A stretch of DNA of 51,601 nt. Origin: Pseudomonadota bacterium. GTDB lineage: Bacteria > Pseudomonadota > Alphaproteobacteria > Rhizobiales > Xanthobacteraceae. The DNA lies in assembly GCA_018242205.1 (NCBI GenBank), contig JAFECJ010000032.1:1-51601 (forward strand). The letters run 5' to 3'. The position numbers and the translations under genes were made by a program. Below, piece after piece: positions 33,062 through 42,332 of the stretch. The notes under the pieces were generated by a model. That model was not told where the DNA came from, did no database searches, and worked only from the letters and a program-made list of their open reading frames with translations. Position 1 is the first letter of the stretch, and each line of letters opens with the position of its first letter.

Positions 33062-33991
33062 ATGTCCCAGCTTGCTCTATCCGCCGCCGCGCCGCCTGTT
33101 GCAGCGCCGGCCACCAGCCGCGTGAAACTCGCGCTCATGGTGCTCGGCTTCATCCTGCTATGGAGTTCGGCCTTTTCCGTCGCCAAGATCGCGATCGCCG
33201 ACTGTCCGCCGCTGCTCTTTCTCGCCGCGCGCTTCCTCACCGCCGGCGTCATCATGATGGCGCTGGCGCCGTTGAGCGGCATCCGCTGGACCCTGTCGCG
33301 GCGCGACGTCGCCGTCTTCGCCGCGCTCGGCATCGCCAACCAGGCGGTCTACCTCGGCATCGGCTATATCGCGCTGAAGACGGTGTCGGCCGGCCTCGCT
33401 GCGCTGATCATCAGCGCCAACCCAATCGTCACCGCGGTGTTCGCCGTAGCCGTGCTTGGCGAGCGCATGACCTGGCGCAAGGTGCTCGGCCTGCTCCTCG
33501 GGCTGGGCGGCGTCGCCTTCATCGTGCAGAGCCGGCTCGCGCTCGGCACCGATCAGCTCGGCGGCATCGTGCTCGCCGTGCTGGCGCTGTTCTCGCTGGT
33601 CGGCGGCACCATTCTCTTCAAGTTCTACGCGCCGAAGCAGGGCCTGTGGATCGGCAACGGCGTGCAGAGTCTCGCCGCCGGCATCGCCGTGCTGCCCTTT
33701 GCACTCGGCTTCGAGAGCGTCCACGACATTGTGCCGACCATGAGCCTGCTCGCCTCATTCGCCTACAATGTGCTGCTGGTGTCGATCTTCGCCTATCTGC
33801 TGTGGTTCAAGATCCTGCAGGTCTCGGGCGCCACGGCCGCGAGCAGCTATCACTTCCTGATCCCGCCGCTCGGCATGCTGTTCGGCTGGCTCATCCTCGG
33901 CGAGCACCTCGAGACGGCCGACCTGTTCGGCATCATCCCGGTGGCGCTCGGCATCTATCTCGTCACCCGGCCGGCAGCGGCGCGCACGTGA
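33062..33991 (+). CDS. DMT-superfamily (EamA) transporter
   Basis: 309-residue inner-membrane protein with ten predicted helices in two EamA repeats (for example LMVLGFILLWSSAFSVAKIAI near the N-terminus, and ALGIANQAVYLGIGYIALKTVSAGLAALIISANPIVTAVFAVAVLGE split across helices 3-5). Probable metabolite or amino-acid exporter. The ATG at 33062 follows AGGAAC at an acceptable distance; a GTG at 33038 is in frame but less likely. Followed 11 bases later by a metallo-hydrolase gene on the same strand. Substrate unknown. Confidence 0.9.
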   Translation: MSQLALSAAAPPVAAPATSRVKLALMVLGFILLWSSAFSVAKIAIADCPPLLFLAARFLTAGVIMMALAPLSGIRWTLSRRDVAVFAALGIANQAVYLGIGYIALKTVSAGLAALIISANPIVTAVFAVAVLGERMTWRKVLGLLLGLGGVAFIVQSRLALGTDQLGGIVLAVLALFSLVGGTILFKFYAPKQGLWIGNGVQSLAAGIAVLPFALGFESVHDIVPTMSLLASFAYNVLLVSIFAYLLWFKILQVSGATAASSYHFLIPPLGMLFGWLILGEHLETADLFGIIPVALGIYLVTRPAAART

Positions 33992-34002
33992 AGGAGCCAT
34001 CC

Positions 34003-34779
34003 ATGTCCTCCAATCCGCGTTTTACTTTGATCGGCGGCCCGACTGTGCTGATCGACTATGCCGGCCTGCGGCTGATCACGGATCCGACTTTCGACGCACC
34101 CGGCGACTACAAGCTGCCGCACGTGACCTTGCACAAGACGCACGGCCCGGCGCTCGATGCCAATAAGGTCGGTGCGATCGATGCTGTGCTGCTCAGCCAC
34201 GATCAGCATGCCGACAATCTCGATACGTCGGGCCGCGACTTCCTCGCCCGCGTTGGCCGCGTGCTCACCACGCAGGTCGGCGCCGGCCGGCTTGGCGGCA
34301 AGGCCGAAGGCCTGGCGCCATGGCAGAGCGTCGACTTGCAGACGCCGAACCGCGTCACCGTGCGTGTCACCGCGACGCCGGCGCGGCATGGGCCCGCCGG
34401 CATCGAGCCGTTCGCCGGCGATGTGATCGGTTTTGTCCTGGAGGCGGATGGTGCGCCAACCGTCTACGTCACCGGCGACACGGTGTGGTACGACGGCGTC
34501 GCCGACGTGGCGCGGCGCTTCAGGGCCGGCATCGTCGTGCTGTTCGCCGGTTCGGCGCAGACCCGCGGCCCCTTCAATCTCACCATGAACGTCAACGACG
34601 CGATCGAGACCGCGCATGCCTTTCCGCAGGCCGCGATCGTGCCGGTGCATTGCGACGGCTGGGCGCATTTCACGCAGGACCGCGATGACATCGTCAAGTC
34701 GTTCACGGCGCTCGGCTTGGCGCAGCGGCTGCGCCTGCTCGAGCCGGGCGTCGCCAGCGAGATGGCGCCGGCGGGCTAG
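34003..34779 (+). CDS. MBL-fold metallo-hydrolase
   Basis: 258-residue UlaG-like metallo-beta-lactamase fold protein. Metal motif LLSHDQHADNLD is a variant of the HxHxDN type with Gln where many members have His; further ligands are probably in ATPARHGP, YVTGDTVWY and IVPVHCDGWAHF. ATG at 34003, with AAGGAG overlapping the end of the transporter gene, so the two form an operon driven by the LysR-controlled promoter. Substrate unknown; a hydrolase acting on the exported compound is speculative. Confidence 0.87.
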   Translation: MSSNPRFTLIGGPTVLIDYAGLRLITDPTFDAPGDYKLPHVTLHKTHGPALDANKVGAIDAVLLSHDQHADNLDTSGRDFLARVGRVLTTQVGAGRLGGKAEGLAPWQSVDLQTPNRVTVRVTATPARHGPAGIEPFAGDVIGFVLEADGAPTVYVTGDTVWYDGVADVARRFRAGIVVLFAGSAQTRGPFNLTMNVNDAIETAHAFPQAAIVPVHCDGWAHFTQDRDDIVKSFTALGLAQRLRLLEPGVASEMAPAG

Positions 34780-35549
34780 TCCCGCCGGAACACCACGGTC
34801 GCGAACCAGCCGATCGTCAGCGCCATCATCGCGGTGACGAGGCCGTAGAGCAGCCCGTGATTCTGCGAGGCTTCGAACACATATTGCTCGAAGCCGGACT
34901 TGATCACTTCCAGCGCGGTGTTGGTGCGCGCGATCATGCGGCCGCCGCCGAACAGCTTGACGTCCACCGTATAGGTGCCGGTCGGCACATTGGCCGGCAG
35001 CGGAATGGACACGCGGAACACCGTCGGCGTCAGGAAGGTGACGCCATTCGACACTTCGCGATACTGCTCAGCTTCCTTTTCCAGCTTGATGAAGTTCACG
35101 CGGAACGGATCGTCCGACACCGTGTCGGCGAAATCGGCACCGATGCGTTGCGTCAGGATGATGTGGTTGAGACCGAGTTGCAGCCGTCGGGCCACGGTCG
35201 GGTCCGCGATCTGGTCGATCGGCCGGTTGCTGAGCACGCCGAGATAGGACGGCACGCGGATGAACTCGCGCGAATCGACGTTGACCCAGATGCCGAGCAC
35301 GCGCTCCTTGCGCCGGGTGCGCAAGGTCACGGTCGGTCCGCTCACCGTGGTGACGAGATCGTAGGCGCTGCGCAGCGCAGCGCGTGGCGCGTCCGGTTCG
35401 ACGGTGCCGAACAGCACAAGCTCGGTGCCGACGAAGTTCGATGTCACCGCGACGCGGTGGTTGGACAGCGACACCACCAGCCTCTCGGCTTGCGCCGGGT
35501 TCACCGCCGCAGCCGCGATCGTCGCGATGGCGAAAGCGAGCCGCCGCAT
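34776..35549 (-). CDS. TIGR02186 family membrane-anchored periplasmic protein
   Basis: 257 residues: a signal peptide (about 1-21, FAIATIAAAAVNPAQA), a periplasmic beta-rich body containing SNHRVAVTSNFVGTELVLFG, and one C-terminal membrane helix (GLLYGLVTAMMALTIGWFATVVF, about 231-253). The family is of unknown function and is usually found beside TauE/SafE permeases in alphaproteobacteria, as here. Its ATG overlaps the stop of that permease by one base (TGATG), implying translational coupling and probably a joint complex. The last four bases overlap the convergent metallo-hydrolase stop. Confidence 0.87.
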   Translation of the reverse strand: MRRLAFAIATIAAAAVNPAQAERLVVSLSNHRVAVTSNFVGTELVLFGTVEPDAPRAALRSAYDLVTTVSGPTVTLRTRRKERVLGIWVNVDSREFIRVPSYLGVLSNRPIDQIADPTVARRLQLGLNHIILTQRIGADFADTVSDDPFRVNFIKLEKEAEQYREVSNGVTFLTPTVFRVSIPLPANVPTGTYTVDVKLFGGGRMIARTNTALEVIKSGFEQYVFEASQNHGLLYGLVTAMMALTIGWFATVVFRRD

Positions 35550-36472
35550 CACTGCCCCCTCACCAGGCGGATGGAATAGAGATCGTCCGGTATCACCACC
35601 AGGTCGTAGGCAAAGCGCAGGCCGACGGCGAACACCAGAAGGCCGAGCAGCAGGCGCAGCCGCTCGGCGCGCATGCGCTGGCCGGTATGGGCGCCGAACT
35701 GCGCGCCGATGACGCCGCCGACCATCAGGATCAGCGCCAGCACGGCATCGACCAGGTGGTTGGTGGCGGCATGCATGATCGTCGCCGAACTCATTGTGAT
35801 CAGCGTCATCACCATCGACGTGCCGATCACGGTCGCGGTCGGCACGCGCAGGAAATAGATGAGCATCGGCACCAGCAGGAAGCCGCCGCCGATGCCGAGC
35901 ACGGCGCCGATGAAGCCGATCAGAAAGCCGATGCCGCACACCGGGATCACCGAGACGTAGATCTTGGAGCGCTTGAAGCGCATCTTCATCGGCAGGCCGT
36001 GCACCCAATTGTGGCTGCCCGGACGGCGCAAAGTCGCCGGCTGGCCGCGCCGCGCCCTGAGTTCCGCCTGCACGCTTTCATTGATCATCAGCGCGCCGAC
36101 GGTGGTCAGCAGCGTGACGTAGGACAGGCCGATGGCGAGATCGAGCTGGTCGACCGCGCGCAGCATGGTGAACAGCCAGACGCCGGCCGCCGTGCCGACA
36201 ATGCCGCCGGCGAGCAGCATCAAAGCGAGCGACAGATCGACCGCGCGGCGGCGCCAGTAATGAATTGCCCCTGTGAAGGTCGAGGCGGCGATATGGCTGG
36301 TGACGCTGGCCACCGCCACCGCCGGCGAAATGCCGATGAAGATCAGGAGCGGTGTCATCAGGAACCCGCCGCCGATGCCGAACATGCCGGAGATGAAGCC
36401 GATCGTCAGCCCCATCGCCAACACCAGAAAGATGTTCACGGGCAGGTCGGCGATCGGGAGATAAATCTGCAA
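35549..36472 (-). CDS. Sulfite exporter TauE/SafE family permease
   Basis: 307-residue permease with about eight membrane helices. Duplicated glycine motifs GFISGMFGIGGGFLMTPLLI and GFIGAVLGIGGGFLLVPMLI mark the two halves. A cytoplasmic or periplasmic loop of about 50 residues between halves (VQAELRARRGQPATLRRPGSHNWVHGLPMKMRF) is longer than in minimal TauE. Probably exports sulfite, sulfonates or another anion. Coupled to the TIGR02186 gene by a TGATG junction. The podJ-like gene lies 243 bases upstream on the same strand, separated by sequence in which I see nothing but a weak GC hairpin. Confidence 0.9.
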   Translation of the reverse strand: MQIYLPIADLPVNIFLVLAMGLTIGFISGMFGIGGGFLMTPLLIFIGISPAVAVASVTSHIAASTFTGAIHYWRRRAVDLSLALMLLAGGIVGTAAGVWLFTMLRAVDQLDLAIGLSYVTLLTTVGALMINESVQAELRARRGQPATLRRPGSHNWVHGLPMKMRFKRSKIYVSVIPVCGIGFLIGFIGAVLGIGGGFLLVPMLIYFLRVPTATVIGTSMVMTLITMSSATIMHAATNHLVDAVLALILMVGGVIGAQFGAHTGQRMRAERLRLLLGLLVFAVGLRFAYDLVVIPDDLYSIRLVRGQ

Positions 36473-36715
36473 GCGACGTCATCCGGCGTTCGAGGCGTTG
36501 GCCCTGATGCCCGTTCCGCGCCGGCGAACGCCGCCGTGGAATGGTTGCGGGGCAAGGCCGGCAGCGGTCGATCCGGGCCTCAATGAGGCTCGCCTTCACG
36601 CTACAGGCTCAAGGCCGATCCTGACGATATAAAATGACACTCGCACGTCTTCGCGCGATTCGTCGCAATTGAACACCCCTGGCGGGACGCGGTCACGGCT
36701 TTCGCCGCCTTAAAC

Positions 36716-39700
36716 TTAACGGCGCGCCACGGCGCCGATATTGAGCGGAGCGCTGGCGCTGGCGGCCTGCGGAGCGGCGCGTGAGCGGACGTGTGTCTTG
36801 GGCGCGGCCGGCTCGGCGCTGCCCGTCGCGTCCCAGCCGCCGCGCGGCGTGGGCACGGTGGTCGCCGCGGCCGGCTGCTCTTGCGCCTTGAACGACTTCA
36901 CGGCGTTTTGCGCGGCCGTCAGTTCGTCGGGCTCGAGGCGGCTGGCGATCTCGTCGCGCTTGCGGCCCGCTTCGTGATCGCCCTTCGCGGCCGCCAGTGC
37001 GAACCACTGATAGGCTTCGCTGAGGTTCTTTTCGACGCCGAGGCCGCGGGCGCAGAGGACGCCGAGATTATACTGGCTGTCGCCGACGTCGTGATCGGCG
37101 GCCTTGCGGAACCACTTCGCCGCGGTGGCGTAATCGGGCTTGCCGTCGATGCCTTCGGCGTAGAGCACGGCGAGATTATGCATCGCCTTGGCGTGGCCTT
37201 TGCTCGCGGCGGCGACGTAGAATTTGCGCGCTTGGCCGAGGTTCTTTTTCACACCCTGGCCCTTTTCCAGCATGCTGGCGTAACGGAACTGGGCGACGGC
37301 GAGGCCCTTGGCGGCGGCGCGTTCGTACCAGCGGGCGGCTTCTTCGGGACTGGCGGCGACGCCGCGGCCTTCGGCGAAGCGCTGGGCGACTTCGAAGGCC
37401 GCACCGGCATCGCCGGCGGCAGCGGCTTCGCGCAGTTTCTCGCTGCCGATCGATGCGGGCAGGTCGCCATCGGCCTGCGGCGCGGCCGGCTTGGCTTTTG
37501 GCGCCCGCGGAATGCTGCCGGTGACGTCGTTGCCCGGCGCGGTGGTCGGCGGCGGCGGATTGAGCGCCGGCGCGGTGAGCAGCGACGAACTGTCGTCGCG
37601 CGGCGGTTTGTATCCGGGCGTGACGTTGCGGATCGGACCGGACGCGCCCAGCGGGGCACCCATCATGTAGCCCGGCATATCGAGCGGCTTTACCGGCGCG
37701 GTCACCGAATGGGTGACGAGCGGGTCTTCGGTCGAGGACTGCGGCGCGGGCGCTTCACCGTTATTGGCAGGCCCTTTGGGCGCCTCCACCTTCGGTTCCG
37801 GCGCCTTGCGCGACACCAGATCGCCAATGTTGAAGAAGGTGCTGGCGAGCTGAATGCCGCCGATCACGATGGCGACAAGGCTTGCCGCGATCAGCACCTG
37901 CTTGATCTTCTTGAACACCGAAGCGCGCAGCGACGACGGCGCGTCGGTCTCGGTGAGCGCCTCGATCTCGTCGGCGCGCGGCGCGCGCGGCTTGGCGCTC
38001 TCCATCGCGGCCTGCGCGGCGCGGCGTGCTGCGGCGATGAAGCCGGATTTGCCGGTCGGCCCCTTGTCGCCTTTCTCTCCGATGCCGGCGAGCGCGGCTT
38101 CCGAGGCGGCGATGCGCGCGCCGGGATTGCCGCCGAAGCGCGGCGGCACGGTGCCAGGCTCGAGCGGCTGGTCGGGCGGCAGTTCCGGATTGATCGGCAG
38201 CCGCGGCGCCGGCGGTAGGCGACGGGCCTGCGGCTGAGGCTGCGGGGTCTGCTGCGGGGGGGCCGGCCGCGGCGCTGGCGGCGGCGCCAGCGCGGCGGCG
38301 AGTTCGGGCGCCGGCGGCATCGGCGGCTTGCCTGCCGGTCCGTTCGGCAGCGGCGCCTGCATTTCACGCGGCGCCGGCGGCACCGGGGCGGCCGGCTCGT
38401 CGAGGATGACGCGGCTGGCGATGCGGCCGACCGGCTCGGTCAGCTCCATAGCATCGTCATAGACGGCGGGCCGCGGCTCGCCGCGCGTAACGCCCTTTTC
38501 GATGGTCGCCAGACGATCGACCACGATACCGAGCGTGCCGTGCATGGCGTCGAGCGCCGACTGCGTGCGGGCGAGTTGCTGCTGCAGGTCGGTGACCGCC
38601 GGCGAAGCCTCGCCGCGCGGACCGGCCGGCGCCTTGTTGGCGCGCAATTCCTCGATATGGACCAGGAGATCGCCGAGGCCGCGTTCGATGGCTTCGAGGT
38701 GGCCGAGGCGAGAATCGGAAGCATCGAGCCGCTGCACCAGCGTGACGATCTGATCCTCGAGATGGCCGACGCCGACATTGTCGCCGCGCGACTGCTGAAT
38801 CTGCTCGATCTTGTCGGAGAGCGACTCGACCAGCGCTTCCAAACGCGGCGGCACCGCGGCGCCGTTTTGCGACCGCGTCGCCAGCGCGTCGGACAACGCG
38901 TTGATGCGATGTTCGAGGCTGTTCAGCGCGTCGCTGGCGCCGCCCATGGCGAAATGATCGACCTTGTCGCCGAGCTCGGCGACCTGCGCGGCGAGGCGGC
39001 CGACCGCCTCGTTCGAGGCGACGTGTTCGGCCATGTCGCGCAAGGTGGTGATGGCGTGTTCGAGCTGGCCGAGCGTTTCCGGGTCGCGGCGCGCGACGAT
39101 CATGTCGATCTTGTGCGCCAGGCCCTCGACCGCGTCGTTGAATCCGACCAGGTTTTCCGCCGGGGTCAGGCCGCGCAGGACGTCGCGGACTTCGGCGAGG
39201 CCGTGCTCGATGCCGGTGAGCGCGCCATGATCGCCGCCGTTCTGGCGGCCTTCGGCGATACGCTGGGTCAGGCCCTGGATCTGCCGCTCGATGGCGTCGA
39301 TCGCCTGCCGCGGCATGGCGTCGGCGAGAGCGCGGTTGATGTCGGAAAGCTCGGCGCGCAGCGCGTTGATGGCGTCCTCGACACCCGGCTTGCGCAGGGT
39401 TTCGATCTGGTCGGTGATCTGGCGCAGCCGGTCTTCGAGGCCGGACAGGTCCTGGCTCGGCACCGGCTGCGGCATATAAGCGGGGGTCGTGACCGCTTGC
39501 GGCAGCGGCGGTTGCGGCGCGGCCTGTATCGGTTGGGCCTGGGCCTGAGCTTGGGCCGGGGCGCCATTGAGGCTGCGCTGGCGGGCGGCAATCTCGGCCA
39601 CGGCGCGGTCGAGGCCGAATGGCATCCCCGCGGGGGTGGTCGGTGCGGGCGACGCCATCGGCGGCCGCATCGCGGGCGCGGCGGCCATCGGCGGCGGTGC

Positions 39701-40114
39701 CCAGGCGGGCTGCACCGGTTGCTGCGGCAGCGGCGGCGCGTAGGGCGCCATCATGCGCGGCAGGGCGGCGAGCTGCTCGATTCGCTGATCGAGCCTGGCG
39801 ATCAGTTGCGCGAGCTGGTCGTTGCTGGCGTTGGCCTGCGGCTCGGCCTGGCGCTGGCGGCGCGGCGCGTAGGCTTCGGGGCCCTTGCGCGAGAACTGGT
39901 CGAGCCGGCGGGTGATGTCGTCCAGCCGCTCGTGAACGGCGGACATATCGTGCCCGTAGGCATCCTCGTCATCGTCGAGGTCGGCGGCCTGTTCGAGGAT
40001 GACGGAATTGAGCCATTCGCCCAAAGGCATGCCCGACCGGCGAGCCGCTTCCTTGGCTGTCTCGCGGGCTTCGGGCCTTATGCCTTTGACACTCCACGGG
40101 ACACCGAATTTCAT
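36716..40114 (-). CDS. PodJ-like polar localisation protein with Sel1 repeats
   Basis: 1132-residue single-pass membrane protein. Conserved N-terminus MKFGVPWSVKGIRPEARETA (1-40), predicted coiled coil with a proline-rich break (about 50-130 and 220-545), a proline-rich linker (about 570-665), one membrane helix at about 739-761 (VLIAASLVAIVIGGIQLAS), a disordered periplasmic linker and four Sel1 repeats (about 893-1050). This order matches Caulobacter PodJ and relatives that organise cell-pole development. No peptidoglycan-binding domain follows the Sel1 repeats; the protein ends in a Pro/Ala-rich tail. Transcribed away from the acyl-CoA dehydrogenase gene, with a 365-base upstream region. 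Confidence 0.87.
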   Translation of the reverse strand: MKFGVPWSVKGIRPEARETAKEAARRSGMPLGEWLNSVILEQAADLDDDEDAYGHDMSAVHERLDDITRRLDQFSRKGPEAYAPRRQRQAEPQANASNDQLAQLIARLDQRIEQLAALPRMMAPYAPPLPQQPVQPAWAPPPMAAAPAMRPPMASPAPTTPAGMPFGLDRAVAEIAARQRSLNGAPAQAQAQAQPIQAAPQPPLPQAVTTPAYMPQPVPSQDLSGLEDRLRQITDQIETLRKPGVEDAINALRAELSDINRALADAMPRQAIDAIERQIQGLTQRIAEGRQNGGDHGALTGIEHGLAEVRDVLRGLTPAENLVGFNDAVEGLAHKIDMIVARRDPETLGQLEHAITTLRDMAEHVASNEAVGRLAAQVAELGDKVDHFAMGGASDALNSLEHRINALSDALATRSQNGAAVPPRLEALVESLSDKIEQIQQSRGDNVGVGHLEDQIVTLVQRLDASDSRLGHLEAIERGLGDLLVHIEELRANKAPAGPRGEASPAVTDLQQQLARTQSALDAMHGTLGIVVDRLATIEKGVTRGEPRPAVYDDAMELTEPVGRIASRVILDEPAAPVPPAPREMQAPLPNGPAGKPPMPPAPELAAALAPPPAPRPAPPQQTPQPQPQARRLPPAPRLPINPELPPDQPLEPGTVPPRFGGNPGARIAASEAALAGIGEKGDKGPTGKSGFIAAARRAAQAAMESAKPRAPRADEIEALTETDAPSSLRASVFKKIKQVLIAASLVAIVIGGIQLASTFFNIGDLVSRKAPEPKVEAPKGPANNGEAPAPQSSTEDPLVTHSVTAPVKPLDMPGYMMGAPLGASGPIRNVTPGYKPPRDDSSSLLTAPALNPPPPTTAPGNDVTGSIPRAPKAKPAAPQADGDLPASIGSEKLREAAAAGDAGAAFEVAQRFAEGRGVAASPEEAARWYERAAAKGLAVAQFRYASMLEKGQGVKKNLGQARKFYVAAASKGHAKAMHNLAVLYAEGIDGKPDYATAAKWFRKAADHDVGDSQYNLGVLCARGLGVEKNLSEAYQWFALAAAKGDHEAGRKRDEIASRLEPDELTAAQNAVKSFKAQEQPAAATTVPTPRGGWDATGSAEPAAPKTHVRSRAAPQAASASAPLNIGAVARR

Positions 40115-40479
40115 TCTTCACCCAACGTCGAGGTGGAGGCGTCAGGAGCCCGGCTCGCTCGAGACTTCGAAGCCGGATTGCGCCGGGGAAACGACCACCG
40201 GGCCCGCTTTTCGGGCCACCCGCGACTTTTTGCCGTTTAGGGTAAACAGCCGGTTAACGTTTCACCGAAGGGCTGGCGTTTCGTTTAGAATTGGCCAAAC
40301 CGGCCCGGCCGTGGGCTGGACGCCGCGGCCCTTAACACGGCCGTAAAACGCTCCCGTTAGAATTGCGGCGTTGCGCGAGACCGCCTTGGCAGCGCCGGAG
40401 CGGACAATTAGGTGGTCTCGAGGAACCATTGAGGCCGGGCGTGGGTATTGGTGCCGAGGCCCGCCGGGGAGAGAAATCG
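40115..40479. other. Divergent promoter region of the PodJ-like gene and an acyl-CoA dehydrogenase gene
   Basis: 365 bases without a gene. It contains a small hairpin GGCCCG/CGGGCC (40201-40217), an AT-richer patch around 40225-40300 with TTAAC, and a GC-rich segment before the dehydrogenase. No GANTC methylation site and no paired TTAA-N7-TTAA CtrA-type box are visible. Both promoters must lie here, but I cannot place them. Confidence 0.65.
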
Positions 40480-42270
40480 ATGCCGACCTATAAGGCGCCT
40501 GTCGATGACGCGCTGTTCCTGCTCAACGACGTCTTCCATGTCGAGCGCTACGGCAATTTGCCGGGCTTCTCCGACGCCTCGCCGGACGTCGTCGAAGCGA
40601 TCCTCACCGAAGCCGCCAAATTGTCCGAGGACGTACTGACGCCGCTCAACCGCGTCGGCGACAAGGAAGGCTGCAAGCGCGCGGCCGACGGCAGCGTGGC
40701 CACGCCGACCGGCTTCAAGGACGCCTTCAAGCAAATCGTCGAGGGCGGCTGGATCGGCATCTCGGCGCCGCAGGAATATGGCGGGCAGGGCCTGCCGTCG
40801 ACGCTGACCGAAATCGTCAACGAATATTTCTGCTCGGCCAACATGGCCTTCGCCATGTATCCCGGCCTGACGCAAGGCGCGATCGCCGCGCTCATCGTCC
40901 ACGCCAACGATGCCATCAAGCAGAAATATCTACCGAAGATGATCGAGGGTGTCTGGACCGGCACCATGAATCTGACTGAGCCGCATTGCGGCACCGATCT
41001 CGGGTTGCTGCGCGCCAAGGCGGTGAAGCAGGCGGACGGCTCGTATAAGATCAGCGGCACCAAGATCTTCATCTCCGCCGGCGAGCACGATCTGTCGCAG
41101 AACATCATTCATCTGGTCTTGGCGCGTATCGAAGGCGCGCCGGCCGGCACCAAGGGCATCTCGCTGTTCGTGGTGCCGAAATTCATGGTCAAGGACGACG
41201 GCTCGCTGGCCGAGCGCAATGGCGTGTCGTGCGGCTCACTCGAAGAGAAGATGGGCATCCACGGCAACTCGACCTGCGTGATGAATTACGACGAGGCCAC
41301 CGGCTGGCTGGTCGGCGAGGAGAACCGCGGCCTCAATGCGATGTTCGTGATGATGAACGAGGCGCGGCTCGGCGTCGGCATTCAGGGTCTCGCTTTGTCC
41401 GAGGTCGCCTATCAGAACGCCGCGATCTATGCGCGCGAACGCCTGCAGGGCCGCGCCATCACCGGCGCCAAGTTTCCCGACAAGCCGGCCGATCCGATCA
41501 TCGTCCACCCCGACGTGCGCCGCACCTTGATGACGATGCGCGCCTTCAACGAAGCGGCGCGGGCGCTGGTGATCTGGGCCGGCCTCAAGAGTGACGTCGC
41601 GCATCGCTCCGGCGACGCCAAGGAACGCCAGGCCGCCGACGATGCGCTCGGCCTGATGACGCCCGTGATCAAGGGCGTGCTCACCGATCAGGGCTTCGCC
41701 AACACCGTGTCGGCGCAGCAGATGTATGGCGGCCACGGCTACATCGCCGAGCACGGCATGGAGCAGTTCGTGCGCGATGCCCGCATCGCCATGATCTACG
41801 AAGGCGCCAACGGCGTGCAGGCGATGGATCTGGTCGGCCGCAAGCTCGGCAAGGATGGCGGCCGCGCGCTGATGGCATTCCTCGGCGAGCTCGGCGCCTA
41901 TGTGAAGGAGAAGAGCGTTGACGAGACCATGAAGCCGCTGTTGACCGCGCTCGGCAAGGGCGCCGGCCACCTGCAAGAGGCGTCGATGTGGTTCATGCAG
42001 AACGCGATGGCCAAGCCCGACAATGCCGGCGCCGGCGCCACCGATTACATGCACCTCTTCGGCCTGGTGGCGCTCGGCTACATGTGGTGCCAGATTGCCG
42101 ATGCAGCGAACGCCAAACTGAAGAACGGCGGCGATGCGGCGCGCTTTCAAGCCAAGCTCGTCACCGCGCGCTTTTTCATGGAGCGCATGATGCCGGAAAC
42201 GGCGACGCGGCTTGCCCGCATCCAGGCCGGCGCTGCGTCGACGATGGAGTTGCCGGCCGAGGCGTTTTAA
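40480..42270 (+). CDS. Acyl-CoA dehydrogenase, long form with C-terminal extension
   Basis: 596-residue FAD-dependent acyl-CoA dehydrogenase of the long-form group (with PF12806-type C-terminal domain) that includes DmdC (3-methylmercaptopropionyl-CoA dehydrogenase) and FadE5-like enzymes. Signatures: GWIGISAPQEYGGQGLPST, TMNLTEPHCGTDLGLLRAKA, a GISLFVVPKF strand, and the catalytic Glu (about 439) in MIYEGANGVQAMDL. The C-terminal 150 residues form the extra helical domain. ATG at 40480 with GGGGAGAG upstream. It stands alone, distant from the beta-oxidation cluster at 46 kb. Substrate chain length cannot be told; DmdC activity is only one option. Confidence 0.9.
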   Translation: MPTYKAPVDDALFLLNDVFHVERYGNLPGFSDASPDVVEAILTEAAKLSEDVLTPLNRVGDKEGCKRAADGSVATPTGFKDAFKQIVEGGWIGISAPQEYGGQGLPSTLTEIVNEYFCSANMAFAMYPGLTQGAIAALIVHANDAIKQKYLPKMIEGVWTGTMNLTEPHCGTDLGLLRAKAVKQADGSYKISGTKIFISAGEHDLSQNIIHLVLARIEGAPAGTKGISLFVVPKFMVKDDGSLAERNGVSCGSLEEKMGIHGNSTCVMNYDEATGWLVGEENRGLNAMFVMMNEARLGVGIQGLALSEVAYQNAAIYARERLQGRAITGAKFPDKPADPIIVHPDVRRTLMTMRAFNEAARALVIWAGLKSDVAHRSGDAKERQAADDALGLMTPVIKGVLTDQGFANTVSAQQMYGGHGYIAEHGMEQFVRDARIAMIYEGANGVQAMDLVGRKLGKDGGRALMAFLGELGAYVKEKSVDETMKPLLTALGKGAGHLQEASMWFMQNAMAKPDNAGAGATDYMHLFGLVALGYMWCQIADAANAKLKNGGDAARFQAKLVTARFFMERMMPETATRLARIQAGAASTMELPAEAF

Positions 42271-42273
42271 TTC

Positions 42274-42329
42274 GTAGCCCGGGTGGAGCGAAGCGCAACC
42301 CGGGTTTCGCCGCGCTTCACCCAGGCTAC
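42274..42329. repeat. Palindromic repeat, family D
   Basis: GTAGCCCGGGTGGAGCG (42274-42290) faces CGCTTCACCCAGGCTAC (42313-42329) as a slightly imperfect inverted repeat around AAGCGCAACCCGGGTTTCGCCG. It lies in the 62-base gap between the converging acyl-CoA dehydrogenase and MFS genes. The GTAGCCCGGGTGGAGCG motif is a common interspersed element in proteobacterial genomes. Confidence 0.8.
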
Positions 42330-42332
42330 AGC

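Noticed and set aside
33016..34779. One long plus-strand protein spanning the DMT transporter and the metallo-hydrolase
   Set aside because: The first part is an out-of-frame reading of the transporter gene; the hydrolase has its own ATG at 34003 and AAGGAG site.
34776..36008. A single 410-residue minus-strand protein covering TIGR02186 and part of the TauE region
   Set aside because: The signal peptide and ATG at 35549 mark the true start; the extension is a frame-shifted reading of the permease.
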